Positions 30,338 through 42,271 of a stretch of 64,000 nucleotides of DNA are shown one piece after another; position 1 is the first letter of the stretch; each line of letters begins with the position of its first letter. The notes beneath the pieces are model-generated. The model searched no databases. It was not told the origin of the DNA and was given only the letters and a program-made list of their open reading frames with translations. Source of the stretch: Shewanella dokdonensis (GTDB taxonomy: Bacteria; Pseudomonadota; Gammaproteobacteria; Enterobacterales; Shewanellaceae); the NCBI RefSeq assembly GCF_018394335.1, contig NZ_CP074572.1, forward strand, positions 558,001 through 622,000, read 5' to 3'. Both the position numbers and the translations under genes were made by a program.

Positions 30338-31030
30338 GGCTTTATTTCCTAAATCGGTTGAACTAAAGAGATAGTCGCTGATCTGATCGGCATAGCCTAT
30401 CAACTTACCCCTCAACCGTGCCCAAACCTCGCTATAAAACAACCAACTGGAAGCAATACAATCAAGCTTTAATCAATCGTGGCTCTGATTATTGCCCAGA
30501 GGAAGGTTAAGGTCCAGCAACTCGGGAAAGGTCGCCCACACGTATTTAGCAACTTAGCCATTACCACAGCACTATGGTTAAATGTGTTTTCTCTATGCCA
30601 CTGAGAGCGCTGCAAGGCTTCATTAACTCAGTGTTTAAATTGGATGACATTCCGCAAATGTGTCCACATTACACTGGTATCAACAAACACGCAAAAACGG
30701 TCAATATTGCTTTTAAAACCAAGACTCGCTGCACCATGGACTCGACAGACGGCGAAGGTGAGTGGAAAGTGAAACATGGTACAGATGGCAAGTGCCGTGT
30801 ATGGCGTAAACTACCTATTGCCATCGGTTAATTTACGGGATGATTACCACTCTCGGGGAGGCCCGAATTATGAGGGGATCCTCCAGCGCTCAGGTAGGAG
30901 AAACTTATGCGATGATAAGGGCATTGAACAAGCTCACAGGGCTAGGCATGCCTGAAACTCACTATGTAGTTTAATAATTTAAACAATCATAGGGCGCTTT
31001 GTTCACTGAGTCGATTTAGGAAACAAAGCC
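30338..31030 (+). mobile_element. Decayed IS903-group element carrying an IS3 end scar
   Basis: This 693-base relic has the same ends as the IS at 12775-13819 (GGCTTT... at 30338; ...AAAGCC at 31030) but is in the opposite orientation. Transposase fragments on the plus strand include PKPRYKTTNWKQYNQALIN and MPLRALQGFINSVFKLDDIP, broken by stops. About 350 bases of the catalytic region are missing. At the deletion point (30825-30849) lies a 25-base stretch identical to the right tip of the IS3 element at 28693-28717. Confidence 0.85.
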
Positions 31031-31043
31031 TAAAATAACCAAG

Positions 31044-32362
31044 CTATAAATCTTTAAAAAATATTTCAACAATTACAAGAAAAACAGATAGCATTAACAT
31101 TGGAAGCATTTTATAAACAAATCCATATAATGGACGAAAAAAAACTTTTCGATACATAAAATAATATGTTTGAAAAAATTAATATAAAATGTAGCGACAA
31201 GAAGCCAAGAAAGTAAAATAACATCTCGAAAAACGACACCTGCCACTATAGAAAAAACCATTAATAATGCTGAAATACTGCCACTAAAAAATAATATATC
31301 AGGCCGATTCATTGCTTGAAAAAACTACCACTTGTAGCTAAAACTACTTGTATAGGTATTGATATTGACAAAATTCTTATAATTGGAACAACCGCTACCC
31401 ACTGACTTCCAAAAATAATCAAAACAATTATATCTGCCCACAAAAATATACATAACCCAGACAACCATCCTAGAAGAGAAAGTTTAAAAGTAAAATTCAC
31501 ATGGATGCTTTCCACCCGATTAATATCATTTGAATAATTTTTTATAACTGGCTGAATTGCTGGAGTCATTGCGAATGTCAATAATGTTAAAGGATAACGC
31601 ATGAGCTGATATGCTTTATCATAAATACCTAATGTATAGTACCCAAAATACTTCCCTACCAATATATTATCTAAATTCTGTGCAAAACTAATGATGATAT
31701 TAAATCCAAATTGATAAGAGGAAAATTTCAACAAAGGTATAATTGCTGATAACTTTCGGCCTAGAAAAGGACGACCAAATTCAGTTTTTCCTGAAAAATA
31801 GTAAGTCAAAAGAAAACTAGATATTGCACTAATGGCAATTTTTGCAGCTAGTGCATGTAAGGGGTTAACGATACTCGATAAAACAACTACACAAGTGGTA
31901 CTTATAATTTCAGTAATTAGGCCTATACAAGCTATCTTTAAAAAAACGTTCCCTTTGTAAGAATGCATTAGGTAATACATTGGCAGTAAAGAAAAATAAG
32001 CTTATGCTGACATATGGAATAACTTCATTTATTCTATCTATAGAATAAAATTCTGACAATATGTTTCCTAATGATAAAAATCCCGCGCTTCCACAAACAC
32101 CAACAATTAAAGTAAGTGAAAACATACCATTTCTATCATCTTGTAATAAAGTATCAAGATTAATAATAGCCGGTCCAAGACCTGCTTCTCCTACTAATTG
32201 AAAGAATAAAGCAAAAACTGTTACTGCTGCAATTATGCCAAATGTATCCGGGGTAAACATTCTAGCAAGAATCATTATTGACATTACGTTTGAAATATAA
32301 ACAGAATAACGGCCTATAACGCTTTGAGCAATAGAAGAATATAAGGAATTATCTTTAACCAA
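31044..32362 (-). CDS. wzx: Polysaccharide flippase (Wzx/MOP family), three frameshifts
   Basis: Starting at 32362 (MVKDNSLYSSIAQSVIGRYS), the gene is broken near 31940, 31320 and 31137, each in a T run of the coding strand. Joined, it gives about 440 residues ending KMLPMLMLSVF to the stop at 31044. Many hydrophobic helices and the arrangement of the MOP exporter superfamily (polysaccharide biosynthesis proteins) are evident. It should flip an undecaprenyl-linked repeat unit across the inner membrane. A second Wzx lies at 47624-48907, so the locus has two flippases but one recognisable Wzy. Confidence 0.8.
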
Positions 32363-32473
32363 CAGTTAACACCTATTATAACCATGTACGTTTTCACTTT
32401 CCATTTATAACTCACATTTAGTTAGCGACATTCTTTAAAAGAGATAGTTTTTAGCATCTATAATCATATAAAT

Positions 32474-33499
32474 TTACTTTATAGTAGATATATACCAATC
32501 ATATACATTCTCAACTCCTACATTCCATATAATCTTAGGATGCCAATCCATAATTTTTTCTATTCGACTACAATCTGCAATAAAAATTTTTTGGTCACTT
32601 TTTCTTGGAGCTAACTGTTTATAATGAATATCAGTCTCAAAAAAATTTTCAAAAAAATTAAACAACTCTATTATAGATAATGAATTTTTTATTCCTCCGC
32701 CAATATTAAATGCTTTCCCTGTAAGCTTCTCAATTTTTTTGCTTGCATTTAAATACAAACTAACACAATCACTAGAATATAATAAATCTCGAACTTGTTT
32801 GCCATTTCCTGATATAGTAAGCGGTTCTCTGCACATTCCATTTTTTATTTCAATAGCTTTTTGAAGGAACCAACCCACCCATCCTTGATCATAGGTAGCA
32901 AACTGCCTACCACCGAACATAGATGAATGGCGGAATACAACAGTGTTTAAACCATATATACGATGAAAATCTAACATATACTGATCTGCACACCCTTTCG
33001 ATACCCCATACGGTGAATGAAAATCTAGACTAATAGACTCATCAAATCCATTAGGCTTCTCAATACACTCATATCTGGTACTGGTCTCTCTATAATTAAA
33101 CTGTTCTAAATCGCCATAAACTTTATTCGTAGATGAATAGATAATAGAACTATAAGGTGAAAAAAGACGCACAGAATTAAGTAGGTTAAAGCTTCCTATA
33201 GCATTAACTTCAAAGTCCATCCGAGGATCCACAATAGATGTGGTCATAGCAACTTGGCCGGCAAGATGATAAATTACATCTGGTTTTAATCGTTTAATTA
33301 CCTTTTCGACATCATTGCTATTTCTAATATCTGCATGAATGAAATCAAATTTGCCAATCGTTCTAAGCCACTCCAAATTTTGATAGCTACCATGGCGATA
33401 TAAATTATCAAATATAGTTATGTCTTCGCCATTAACCAGAAGCTGTGCCGCAATATTAGTTCCAAGAAAACCACAGCCACCAGTAATTAGATATTTCAC
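32474..33499 (-). CDS. rfbE: CDP-paratose 2-epimerase (CDP-tyvelose synthase)
   Basis: This intact 341-residue SDR has GGCGFLGTNI at the N-terminus, STNKVYG, and YGVSKGCADQY (Y-x3-K). The long insertion with RYECIEKPNGFDESI and the HSSMFGGRQFATYDQGWVGW segment are specific to RfbE/Tyv. It converts CDP-paratose to CDP-tyvelose. Its partner genes for CDP-paratose synthesis lie about 16 kb away at 48998-54120. The separation from that block is unlike the compact Yersinia and Salmonella arrangements. Confidence 0.88.
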   Translation of the reverse strand: MKYLITGGCGFLGTNIAAQLLVNGEDITIFDNLYRHGSYQNLEWLRTIGKFDFIHADIRNSNDVEKVIKRLKPDVIYHLAGQVAMTTSIVDPRMDFEVNAIGSFNLLNSVRLFSPYSSIIYSSTNKVYGDLEQFNYRETSTRYECIEKPNGFDESISLDFHSPYGVSKGCADQYMLDFHRIYGLNTVVFRHSSMFGGRQFATYDQGWVGWFLQKAIEIKNGMCREPLTISGNGKQVRDLLYSSDCVSLYLNASKKIEKLTGKAFNIGGGIKNSLSIIELFNFFENFFETDIHYKQLAPRKSDQKIFIADCSRIEKIMDWHPKIIWNVGVENVYDWYISTIK

Positions 33500-33716
33500 T
33501 TTATTAATCCCTCTAAAACATCTATCATTAATGCTATTTAGCTATCACTTGTTACTCAAATCTTAGTAAATTTTACTTACCCTGTTCTTGTTTAATTTCT
33601 AACATAATTATTCTTATATCATGCTCGGAATGAGCTTTACCATTATAGACTAAAAATCATAATAACCGACAAGGACTAGTTATCAGCCATTATGATTTAA
33701 CCAAAAAATAATTCAC

Positions 33717-35131
33717 TTAATCTAGCATTAGTATCTGCTTTAATGTCATATTTACCAGCGATTGTGCAGAATCTGGCGTATCTGACTCGACATAACATCT
33801 AAGTTCAGGAGCATTACCCGATGGTCTTAAATGGATAATGTCGCCATTTTCTAAACTGATCCTAAATCCATCCACAGTGTTCACTGAATCAACTAACACA
33901 GATGAATAACCCAGCTTCTCCATAAACTCAACGGGAGCCTCAATAGCTTTTGTTATCATTGCCTTACTTTTATCTGTAGCAAAATTCTTGATCCGATCAG
34001 ATGCAGTGAATCGTTGAGGCAATTGTTGAACTAACGGCACAATGCCATTCTTGGCAAGACTTAATACTGCCAGCACAGGAAGTAAGGCATCACGCGTAGG
34101 AAGCGCTTTGATCTGCTGATCATTCAATCTAATGTCAGAACCTAATAAGAAGCCACCATTAGCTTCAAATCCTGCCACCTTAGCAAAACGAGAATTTAAG
34201 TCTGCAAATGCATCTATGACATATGGCGATCCAATGCGAGTACGATTCACTTCTGTAAATGCGCCACATTGTTCAATTGCTGTGTTACAACTGACAGGTA
34301 CTGCTAATGCTTCAATACCTAAGGTTTGGGCACATAGGATTCCAAGTACGTCGCCACGCAGCCACTCACCATCTTCACCCGCTAATAACGGACGATCACC
34401 ATCCCCATCAGTTGAAAACAGCAAATCTAAGTCATATTGAGCAACCCACTCTCTCGCCCTAACCCGATCCTCTTCTGACACAGCTTCAGTATCGATGGGA
34501 ATGAACTCTTCGCTACGACCAAGCGAAATGACCTCAGCACCTAAGTCAGAAAATAGCTCTCGATACAAATCCCGACCAGCGCTCGAGTGTTCATAAATTC
34601 CGACTCGTTTTCCCACAATTGCAGGACTTGCAAACACTTTATATCGCTGTAGATAGGTCAATTTAGCATCATCAGAGACGTAAAGATCTGGTAGTTTTGA
34701 CACAGATTCAAATGAAATATCTGTTTCTAAAATTGCCTTTTCATCAGCTTTGGATATTTCACCATCAGGCCGATAGAATTTTAGACCATTACGGTCGAAA
34801 GGGATGTGGCTACCTGTCACCATAACTGCAGGTATACCAGTTTCCATAGAGTGGCATGCCAAAGCTGGGGTTGGTATAACACCGTAAAAAACGGGTTTTA
34901 TACCGGCTTGTTTTGCAGCCATTGCACAGGCCTGGGCCATAGCATAACTACTGGGGCGATTATCAATGGCTATTGCAATGCTATCAAACTTAAACGAACG
35001 AAGTGCTACTGCAATAAATGCATGAGTAAAGGCCGCACAGACATTTGACGTGAAATGAACGGCAAGCCCCTTGCTCCACTTGTTCCGAAAGCGATATCAC
35101 TGTTATATATTAACTTATTAGTACTCAACAT
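33717..35131 (-). CDS. manB: Phosphomannomutase, one frameshift
   Basis: The ATG at 35131 starts MLSTNKLIYNSDIAFGTSGARG. One G missing in the run at 35067-35070 breaks the frame, which resumes as LAVHFTSNVCAAFTHAF; the full length is about 471 residues. The active-site loop VTGSHIPFDRNGLKFY contains the phosphoserine, and FSTDGDGDRPL is the metal-binding loop. It interconverts mannose-6-P and mannose-1-P for GDP-mannose synthesis with ManC. The TGSHIP loop, instead of TASHNP, marks a less common subfamily, so phosphoglucosamine or phosphoglucose side activity is possible. Confidence 0.87.
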
Positions 35132-35134
35132 ATT

Positions 35135-35881
35135 TTATTTAATGAAAAACTGAGGAATTTTAGACAGATTTTTACCTAGAATTGCTTGTAACGGAGAAAC
35201 GCCATTGCCTTTCATCGCTCGCCAGTCTTCTTTTGATTTACGAATAATATTTTTTAGACTGCGGTTACTTTCGCCACCAATTCTCATTTTGACAAGCACA
35301 CTTGGAATATACGCCACATTCATATCAGTCTGCCAAAGATACCTCAAGATAGACTCATAATCTGCGGCAATACGATACGAAAGATCAAAACCACCTAATT
35401 TTAAATAATGTTTTCTACGCATATAGAAAGTAGGATGTGGGGGCATCCAGCCATTTTTAATTTTACTTTTTACAAAATCACCGCTTTGCCAATGCCGAAT
35501 AATATTTGACGTATTATCTTTGGACACATAATCCAAATCACCATATAAGGCATCAATAGATTCATCAGCGAATACTGAAGCAATCTGCTCTAAGGTTGTT
35601 GGTGATGCAAAAATATCATCAGAATGAAGGAAACCGATGACATCTCCAGTAGCTTTCTGAATCCCTTTATTTAAAGCATCATAAATACCTTTATCAGGTT
35701 CAGATATAACTGTATTAATTAACCCATCACGTCCCTGGATAAGGCTTAGTGTTTTATCTTTGGAAGCTCCATCAACAATAATAAATTCTGTCAAATGATA
35801 TGTTTGGCTCGCCAGTGAATCAAGTGTATCCATAATTGTAGATTCACTATTCCAAGTGGCAGTAACAATGGAAATCTTCAT
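35135..35881 (-). CDS. Glycosyltransferase family 2
   Basis: This intact 248-residue GT-A enzyme begins MKISIVTATWNSESTIMDTL with SQTYHLTEFIIVDGASKD and the metal-binding motif HSDD (FLHSDDIFA). The later PHPTFYMRRK segment resembles WcaE/WbbS-like transferases. It sits between manC and manB in a tight operon (4-base spacing on each side), so it may use GDP-mannose or GDP-fucose; that is inference from position. Confidence 0.86.
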   Translation of the reverse strand: MKISIVTATWNSESTIMDTLDSLASQTYHLTEFIIVDGASKDKTLSLIQGRDGLINTVISEPDKGIYDALNKGIQKATGDVIGFLHSDDIFASPTTLEQIASVFADESIDALYGDLDYVSKDNTSNIIRHWQSGDFVKSKIKNGWMPPHPTFYMRRKHYLKLGGFDLSYRIAADYESILRYLWQTDMNVAYIPSVLVKMRIGGESNRSLKNIIRKSKEDWRAMKGNGVSPLQAILGKNLSKIPQFFIK

Positions 35882-35885
35882 TTAA

Positions 35886-37294
35886 TCAGGCTCTTCCATA
35901 CTTATCTTCAAACCGAACAATATCATCTTCACCGAGGTATGAGCCTGACTGTACTTCTATTAATTCCAATGGTACTTTCCCCGGATTTTCTAATGCATGT
36001 ACTGCCGTGATCGGAATATAAACTGACTCATTCTCAGTTAAGTACTGGTCTTTACCATCAATGGTCACTTTAGCTGTACCACAAACCACCACCCAATGTT
36101 CAGCACGATGATGATGCATTTGTACTGATAACTTAGCCCCAGGTTTAACAGTAATACGTTTTACTTGGAAGCGTTCACCACTATCTACAGAATCATATTT
36201 TCCCCAAGGACGATATACTTCTCGATGGTGTTTCCACTGGCTACGTCCTTCAGCTTTCAACTGTTCTACTACTTTCTTTACCAACTGAACATCTGATTTT
36301 TTCGCCACTAGAGTCGCATCTTTGGTATCAACAATAACAATATCATCCAGCCCAATCGCTGCGATCATTTTTTCTTGGGTATGGAAATAAGAGTTAGAGC
36401 AGTTTATGGATATAACATCTCCTTTGCAGGCATTCCCTGAACTATCCTTGTCACTGATCTCCCATAAAGCCGCCCAACTGCCAACATCACTCCACTGGCA
36501 ATCCATAGGTACCACTACTGCATCTTCTGTTTTTTCCATAACAGCATAGTCAATAGAGTCTTCTGGACACTTACTAAACGCTTCACTGTTAATACGGATA
36601 AAATCAAGATCTTCATTGGTTTCATTAACAGCGATAGCACAAGCATTATATATCTCAGCAGAGAATCGCTTAAGCTCATCTAGATAACGGCTAGCTTTTA
36701 TAAGAAACATACCGCTATTCCAGTAAAACTGACCACTAGCTAAATAATTCTCTGCTGTTTCATAATCTGGCTTTTCGACAAACTGGGCAACTTCAAAAAC
36801 AGAATTATCACCGACTGCTTTACCGCGCTTAATGTAACCATATCCAGTTTCGGCAGATGTCGGTACGATCCCAAAGGTAACAAGCTTACCCGCTTCAGCA
36901 CTACCAATCGCTTGCATTACTGTATTGCAAAATGCCTGTTCATTTTTAATCACATGGTCAGCAGCAAGAACTAGCATTACAGGGTCATAGCCTTTTTTAA
37001 GGAATAAAATGCCGCTAATGCAATTGCTGGCGCAGTGTTCTTTCCTATAGGTTCCAGTAGGATGCCACTATGCTGGGAACCTGTCAGACGTAATTGTTCA
37101 GCTACAGAGAAACGATGTTCTTGATTACAAATAACCAATGGAGGTTGATGCTCTATATGCTTCAACCGCTTGGTAGTGGTTTGAAGCATCGACAAACTTC
37201 CATTTAAGGTAAGAAATTGTTTAGGGAATAATTGTCTTGATAATGGCCAGAGTCTGGAACCTGAGCCGCCAGCCATGATAACAGGCAATAACAT
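35886..37294 (-). CDS. manC: Mannose-1-phosphate guanylyltransferase / mannose-6-P isomerase, one frameshift
   Basis: The start [20 protein letters not shown] has the pyrophosphorylase signature GGSGSRLWP. The frame is lost at 36993-36998 (six A on the minus strand) and one added A gives [19 protein letters not shown]. About 470 residues in all: a nucleotidyltransferase domain ([12 protein letters not shown]) and a C-terminal cupin isomerase domain ([14 protein letters not shown]). It makes GDP-mannose, feeding Gmd/Fcl. The two-domain form is usual for polysaccharide loci. Confidence 0.92.
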
Positions 37295-37313
37295 GTATAT
37301 CTCCTTTAAACGT

Positions 37314-37773
37314 CTATAGCTTCTCTAGGTACCACTTGGTATGGATGTGCACACTTTCAGAGTCTAATAACGATTGTCTAGAAAACCACTCATATTGCAT
37401 ATGCTGGGTTTTAGGCATATTCATAATGTTAATATCGGCAACTAACATATAGCCTAAAACAACATAATGGGTGGTAAAGTCTGTTCCTGAAAAATTATCT
37501 TCGTAAAAGTGTTCAAACAATCCAATAAATTTAGCATCGCTTACAGTGAAACAAATGCCGAGCTCATCTACAGTTAACCGTTTGAATGCAGATGCAATAC
37601 TTTCATCCTTTAGAATGCGCCCCCGGAACGAACCAAAATCCTTTAGCGGGGCGATTGCTACGTTTTCCTAATAAGTAACGGCCCTTCCCATCAGTAATGA
37701 CAAAATCGACAGATACGAGCGGCGTGTTCCGAATTACTTGGCTAAATTCCACCAATGGAAGTTTTACGGTCAT
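37314..37773 (-). CDS. gmm: GDP-mannose mannosyl hydrolase (Nudix), one frameshift
   Basis: The gene starts at 37773 ([14 protein letters not shown]), overlapping the fcl stop. A missing base in the run 37620-37624 breaks it inside the Nudix box; the restored order is [20 protein letters not shown] then TVDELGICF, as in Gmm. About 153 residues. It cleaves GDP-mannose (or GDP-glucose) to the free sugar and GDP and may tune the GDP-mannose pool. Its place between fcl and manC matches colanic-acid-like clusters. Confidence 0.88.
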
Positions 37774-38730
37774 CCCCTAAAATCATCCTGATGTTGGAGG
37801 TACCATTCATAAGTATGTTGGAGACCATCTTTAAGAGGAATACTGTATGACCATCCCATTTCGCGTAATCTGGAAACGTCCATTAACTTCCGTGGCGTAC
37901 CATCAGGCTTGGTTGAATCAAATACAATTCTGCCTTTAAAACCGACAACTTGTGCAAGTGTCTCAGCTAATTCTTTAATAGAACAGTCTTCACCGGTGCC
38001 AACATTTATGTGAGATAACATAGGCTGTGTGTTAGCTTCATATAAATCTTTATTCAATTCCATTACATAAACTGATGCTGCCGCCATATCATCTACATGT
38101 AAAAATTCTCGTTTCGGTGTTCCAGTACCCCAGACTACTATTTGTGCTGCTTCGGCTAACTTAGCTTCATGAAAACGACGCATCAATGCCGGAACTACAT
38201 GGGAATTCTGTGGATGGAAGTTATCATTCATACCATACAGATTTGTTGGCATAACACTGCGATAATCTCGTCCGTACTGTCGATTATATGATTCACATAA
38301 CTTGATACCAGCAATTTTAGCAATTGCATATGGTTCATTTGTTGGTTCAAGCAAACCAGTCAATAATGCCGACTCTTTCATCGGCTGCGCAGCCATCTTG
38401 GGATATATACAAGAAGAACCTAGAAACAACAACTTTTGAACACCAGCTATATGTGCAGCGTGGATAATGTTAGTTTCAATAACCAGATTTTGATAGATAA
38501 ACTCAGCCGGATAGGTGTTGTTGGCGATGATTCCACCGACCTTTGCTGCGGCCAGATAAACTTCATCAACACTTTCATTTTTAAAAAAATCAATAACTGA
38601 ACGAGTATCTAAAAGATCAAGCTCTGTACGATTTCGAAGAACCAGCTCAGTGTCATTTTTTCTGCAACTGACGTACAATTGCAGAGCCGACCATACCATT
38701 ATGTCCGGCAACAAATACCCTTTTAGACAT
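37770..38730 (-). CDS. fcl: GDP-L-fucose synthase, one frameshift
   Basis: The ATG at 38730 gives [20 protein letters not shown] with the NADP-binding GHNGMVG motif. The frame is lost in the A run (minus strand) at 38656-38661 and resumes as [16 protein letters not shown]; the full protein is about 320 residues. Catalytic LGSSCIYPK and YAIAKIAG (Y-x3-K) are intact. It carries out 3,5-epimerisation and 4-reduction of GDP-4-keto-6-deoxymannose to GDP-L-fucose. It follows gmd by two bases. Confidence 0.92.
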
Positions 38731-38732
38731 GA

Positions 38733-39851
38733 TTAGTCCTCTAGAGATAACGAAACATCGTGGCCATGAGATTTAAGCAATGCATATTTCTTAGCATTTT
38801 CAAGATCAGAAGCCACCATTTCAGCACATAGTTGTTCAACAGCTATCTCTGGTTCCCACCCTAACTTTGCTTTTGCTTTTGCAGGATCACCCAATAAGGT
38901 TTCAACTTCGGAAGGACGGAAGTATCGCGGATCAACTCTGACGATAACATCATCAACTTTAATCGATGGCGCTTTATCCCCAACAATGCCAACAACTCTC
39001 GCATATTCATTAACACCCGAATCATGAAACTCAAGTTCAATGCCTAACTCTTTTGCCGATAAACGCACAAATTCGCGAACAGAAATCTGCTTTCCGGTAG
39101 CAATAACAAAATCTTCTGGATGGTCCTGCTGAAGCATCATCCATTGCATCCTGACGTAATCTTTTGCATGCCCCCAGTCTCTAAGAGAATCCATATTCCC
39201 CAAATAAAGGCATTTTTCTAGTCCTTGAGAAATATTTGCTAAAGCACGGGTAATTTTGCGAGTAACAAATGTTTCCCCACGGCGAGGTGACTCATGATTA
39301 AACAGAATGCCATTACATGCATACATGCCATAGGATTCACGATAATTAACAGTAATCCAGTATGCATATAACTTAGCAACAGCATAAGGAGAACGAGGAT
39401 AGAAAGGTGTAGTTTCCCGCTGAGGAATTTCTTGTACCAAACCATACAACTCAGACGTAGATGCCTGATAGAATCTGGTTTTCTTTTCCAATCCACAAAT
39501 TCTAATAGCTTCTAACAAACGCAATGTACCCATTGCATCGACATCCGCAGTATATTCTGGAGATTCAAACGAAACAGCAACATGAGACTGAGCCCCTAAA
39601 TTATAGACTTCATCAGGCTGGATCTCTTGAATAAGCCTTACTAAGTTTGAAGTATCAGTCAGATCACCATAATGCAAAATAAAATTTTGATTACTATCAT
39701 GACGATCTTGATAAATATGATCTACTCTTGACGTATTAAAAGAAGAAGCACGGCGTTTAATACCATGTACCTCATAGCCTTTCTCTAAAAGTAGTTCTGC
39801 TAGATAGGAACCATCCTGACCTGTAACTCCTGAGATCAATGCAACTTTCAA
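38733..39851 (-). CDS. gmd: GDP-mannose 4,6-dehydratase
   Basis: This intact 372-residue enzyme begins [20 protein letters not shown], with the NADP-binding [10 protein letters not shown] motif. ASTSELYG and [10 protein letters not shown] (Y-x3-K) and the family stretch [17 protein letters not shown] follow. It converts GDP-mannose to GDP-4-keto-6-deoxy-D-mannose, the substrate of Fcl. It is one of the few intact genes in this segment and anchors the gmd-fcl-gmm-manC operon. Confidence 0.95.
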   Translation of the reverse strand: MKVALISGVTGQDGSYLAELLLEKGYEVHGIKRRASSFNTSRVDHIYQDRHDSNQNFILHYGDLTDTSNLVRLIQEIQPDEVYNLGAQSHVAVSFESPEYTADVDAMGTLRLLEAIRICGLEKKTRFYQASTSELYGLVQEIPQRETTPFYPRSPYAVAKLYAYWITVNYRESYGMYACNGILFNHESPRRGETFVTRKITRALANISQGLEKCLYLGNMDSLRDWGHAKDYVRMQWMMLQQDHPEDFVIATGKQISVREFVRLSAKELGIELEFHDSGVNEYARVVGIVGDKAPSIKVDDVIVRVDPRYFRPSEVETLLGDPAKAKAKLGWEPEIAVEQLCAEMVASDLENAKKYALLKSHGHDVSLSLED

Positions 39852-39863
39852 ATTTTACTCCTA

Positions 39864-40960
39864 CTATTCTAATACGCTTTGAAACACATCTAAAAGGTTA
39901 GACTCATAAAAACTTTTACTATAACGTTTTGATATTAGGAAATTATTTTCTTTTCCTAAAGTTAAAGTATTTAAATTACGAGTCATCTCTGTGAAAACTC
40001 TTGACACTTCCGAAGAACTCTTGGGTTCAAAAAAATTACAATAAAAATCAGAAAGAACACTCTCCAAATAGTTATGTTTTGTAGTGAGAATAAAACATCC
40101 TGACGCTGCTGCTTCTAAAAAAACTAACGGAAATGCTTCAGTAGCATAGTATGTAGGCAAAATCAAAATATCACTAGATAAAAGCTCACTCCATTTATCT
40201 TGATTATATTTTGGACCTTTATAAATAACTTTCCCATTGGTAGCATCAAGCAAATCAAAAAAATTTTTTAAACTTGATTTATTTTTAAACATCGGCTTAC
40301 CAACAATGTTAATACTAATACGACTCTTCACATCATCAGAACATTGAAGATACCCATAAAGCAATTCAAAAATACCTTTATCTTCGAGCAAGTTTGATAA
40401 AAAAATCACTTTAATATTATTGATATCAAATTTTTTATTTAAATCATTCTTATTGACACTATCTACAAAAGACAAATCAACAAAATTTGGAATAACTGTC
40501 GTTGAGACATTAATTCCAAGACAACTATATTCTTTTCTCATTCTTTCATTTAAAACAATATTCACCTTCGGTATATTATAACAAAAACGAACCAATTTTC
40601 TATTTAAGTAGCCTAAAGATTCAAAAAATATATTAAAGTCTGCGCCATGTAAGTGTGTTACTAAAGGTACATTAAAAATTTTTGCTATTAAGAAATAAGG
40701 AATCTCTCGATAAAAACCTAACAAACTTCTAGAGTTTGTTATATATAATACCAATTCAGTTCTATTTAAATATGAATACAGCCAAAATATAACTAAAAAA
40801 TATTCTTTATAGCAAGATATATTTTTTTTAAAAAATACACATCCTCTCCACCTAAATCAAATTTCTTTCCATTATAAAGTTTACATTTAAATGCACTATC
40901 TAACGCTATTGATTGCCCCGTAGGACTTCCAGAAAATGGACCGATGAAAGCTACATTCAT
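39864..40960 (-). CDS. Glycosyltransferase family 4, one frameshift
   Basis: The start at 40960 gives MNVAFIGPFSGSPTGQSIAL. The frame is lost near 40806-40808 and resumes as EYFLVIFWLYSYLNRTELV, giving about 365 residues. The C-terminal nucleotide-binding half includes FLSNLLEDKGIFELL and the donor motif LPTYYATEAFPLVFLEAAAS, with the E-x7-E pattern. It would add a sugar to the lipid-linked repeat. It is immediately upstream of gmd, so a mannose or fucose donor is possible. Confidence 0.8.
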
Positions 40961-40975
40961 AATACAAAACCGAAA

Positions 40976-42267
40976 TTAACGTCCAAAAATTATTTTTCTA
41001 GTTCCTGAAATAAGTAAAACTAGTGTAATAATAACAAAAAACTTACTGACAAGAGAAAATCCGACAAGTAACTGATTTCTAATTAGCCAAAAAGTCCATA
41101 TGTAAAACACCATATCAGAAATGAATAAGTCAGTATTGAGAAATTGCTAACCTTCAACTTTTCAATGAACTTCACAAATATGTAAAACAAAAACAAAAAC
41201 ATAAACATAAAGAACGGAAACAGCACTCCAAAATAAAGGTACATGTCTGTAATAAAGAAATTTCCACCTATTGGCGATATCCAAAAGGTATCAGGGAAAT
41301 ATTGCTGCACAATTTGATATCTGTTAACATTCGACTTATCGACCAAATAAGCCGGTAATGAAAATGTAACTAAATCTTGAAAGAAATACATTACATTTGT
41401 GTCAAATATTGGTTTGACACTTATTATATTATAAAGACCAAATCCTACAAAAGGGAACTCTAATAAAGAATATAGCAATCCTACTGAACTACCAACATTA
41501 CCGCTCCGAATAATCCCGACCGCTAAGAACACCAAAACAAATAGAGAACAATATATAATTGTTTTAGTAGACAACTTAATTACAAGTCCATTAATTGAAA
41601 AATAGATCGCCAATATTCCCGCAACCGTAATTAACCTAGCACCGCCATAAATATTCATCGCAGCAAATATTAAAACAAGAATAAACACTAATTTCTTAAT
41701 ATGATTCTTATCCACACATAGAAAAAACATTGATGCCATCATGTAGAAGAACATTGCTCCATTCGTATATAATGACCAACCAGGAGATGCCTTCATCAAC
41801 TCACTATGAGCTAAACTAGAATCGCTATAACCATGGAAAAAATTATTTATACCAAAAATTTTTATCCCAAACATAGACATAACAAAAAATAACAACATCA
41901 ATGAAAGTGTAGTAAAAATAAAAGCATTACTCGCTGTCCTATTATTGACTTTTTTTGCAAGGGAAAACTTTATTTTTAATTTTTCAAAACTATTTATAAA
42001 CAAAAAATCAAAGAATATCAAAATAACATAGGATATAGAGATAAAAATAGTTGCAACATAGATATCTCCTATATTGTAAACTTTATATGTTGAAACTACT
42101 CTGTCATAGTATACAAAGCCAAGATTATCAAAAACAATAGGTGCAAATGAATAAGATACAGCCATGAAAATAAATATTGTAAATGCAGAAATTTTTTTCA
42201 AAAGAAAGAAATATATAATAACCGCACTTAAATATATAGTCCCGTATGCAAAATAAACATATTCCAT
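40976..42267 (-). CDS. wzy: O-antigen/oligosaccharide polymerase, one frameshift
   Basis: A polytopic membrane protein with about eleven hydrophobic helices, starting MEYVYFAYGTIYLSAVIIYF, with no catalytic motif beyond the Wzy-like pattern of a large periplasmic loop (around PAYLVDKSNVNRYQ). One T missing at 41089-41093 (A run on the plus strand) cuts off the end; restoring it adds LIRNQLLVGFSLVSKFFVII and a final basic tail to a stop at 40976 (about 430 residues). It should polymerise repeat units in the periplasm. The family is poorly conserved, so the name rests on topology and position. Confidence 0.75.
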
Positions 42268-42271
42268 AGTG

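Noticed and set aside
34806..35048. An open frame on the plus strand opposite manB
   Set aside because: It is antisense to the well-supported phosphomannomutase sequence once the frameshift at 35067-35070 is repaired.
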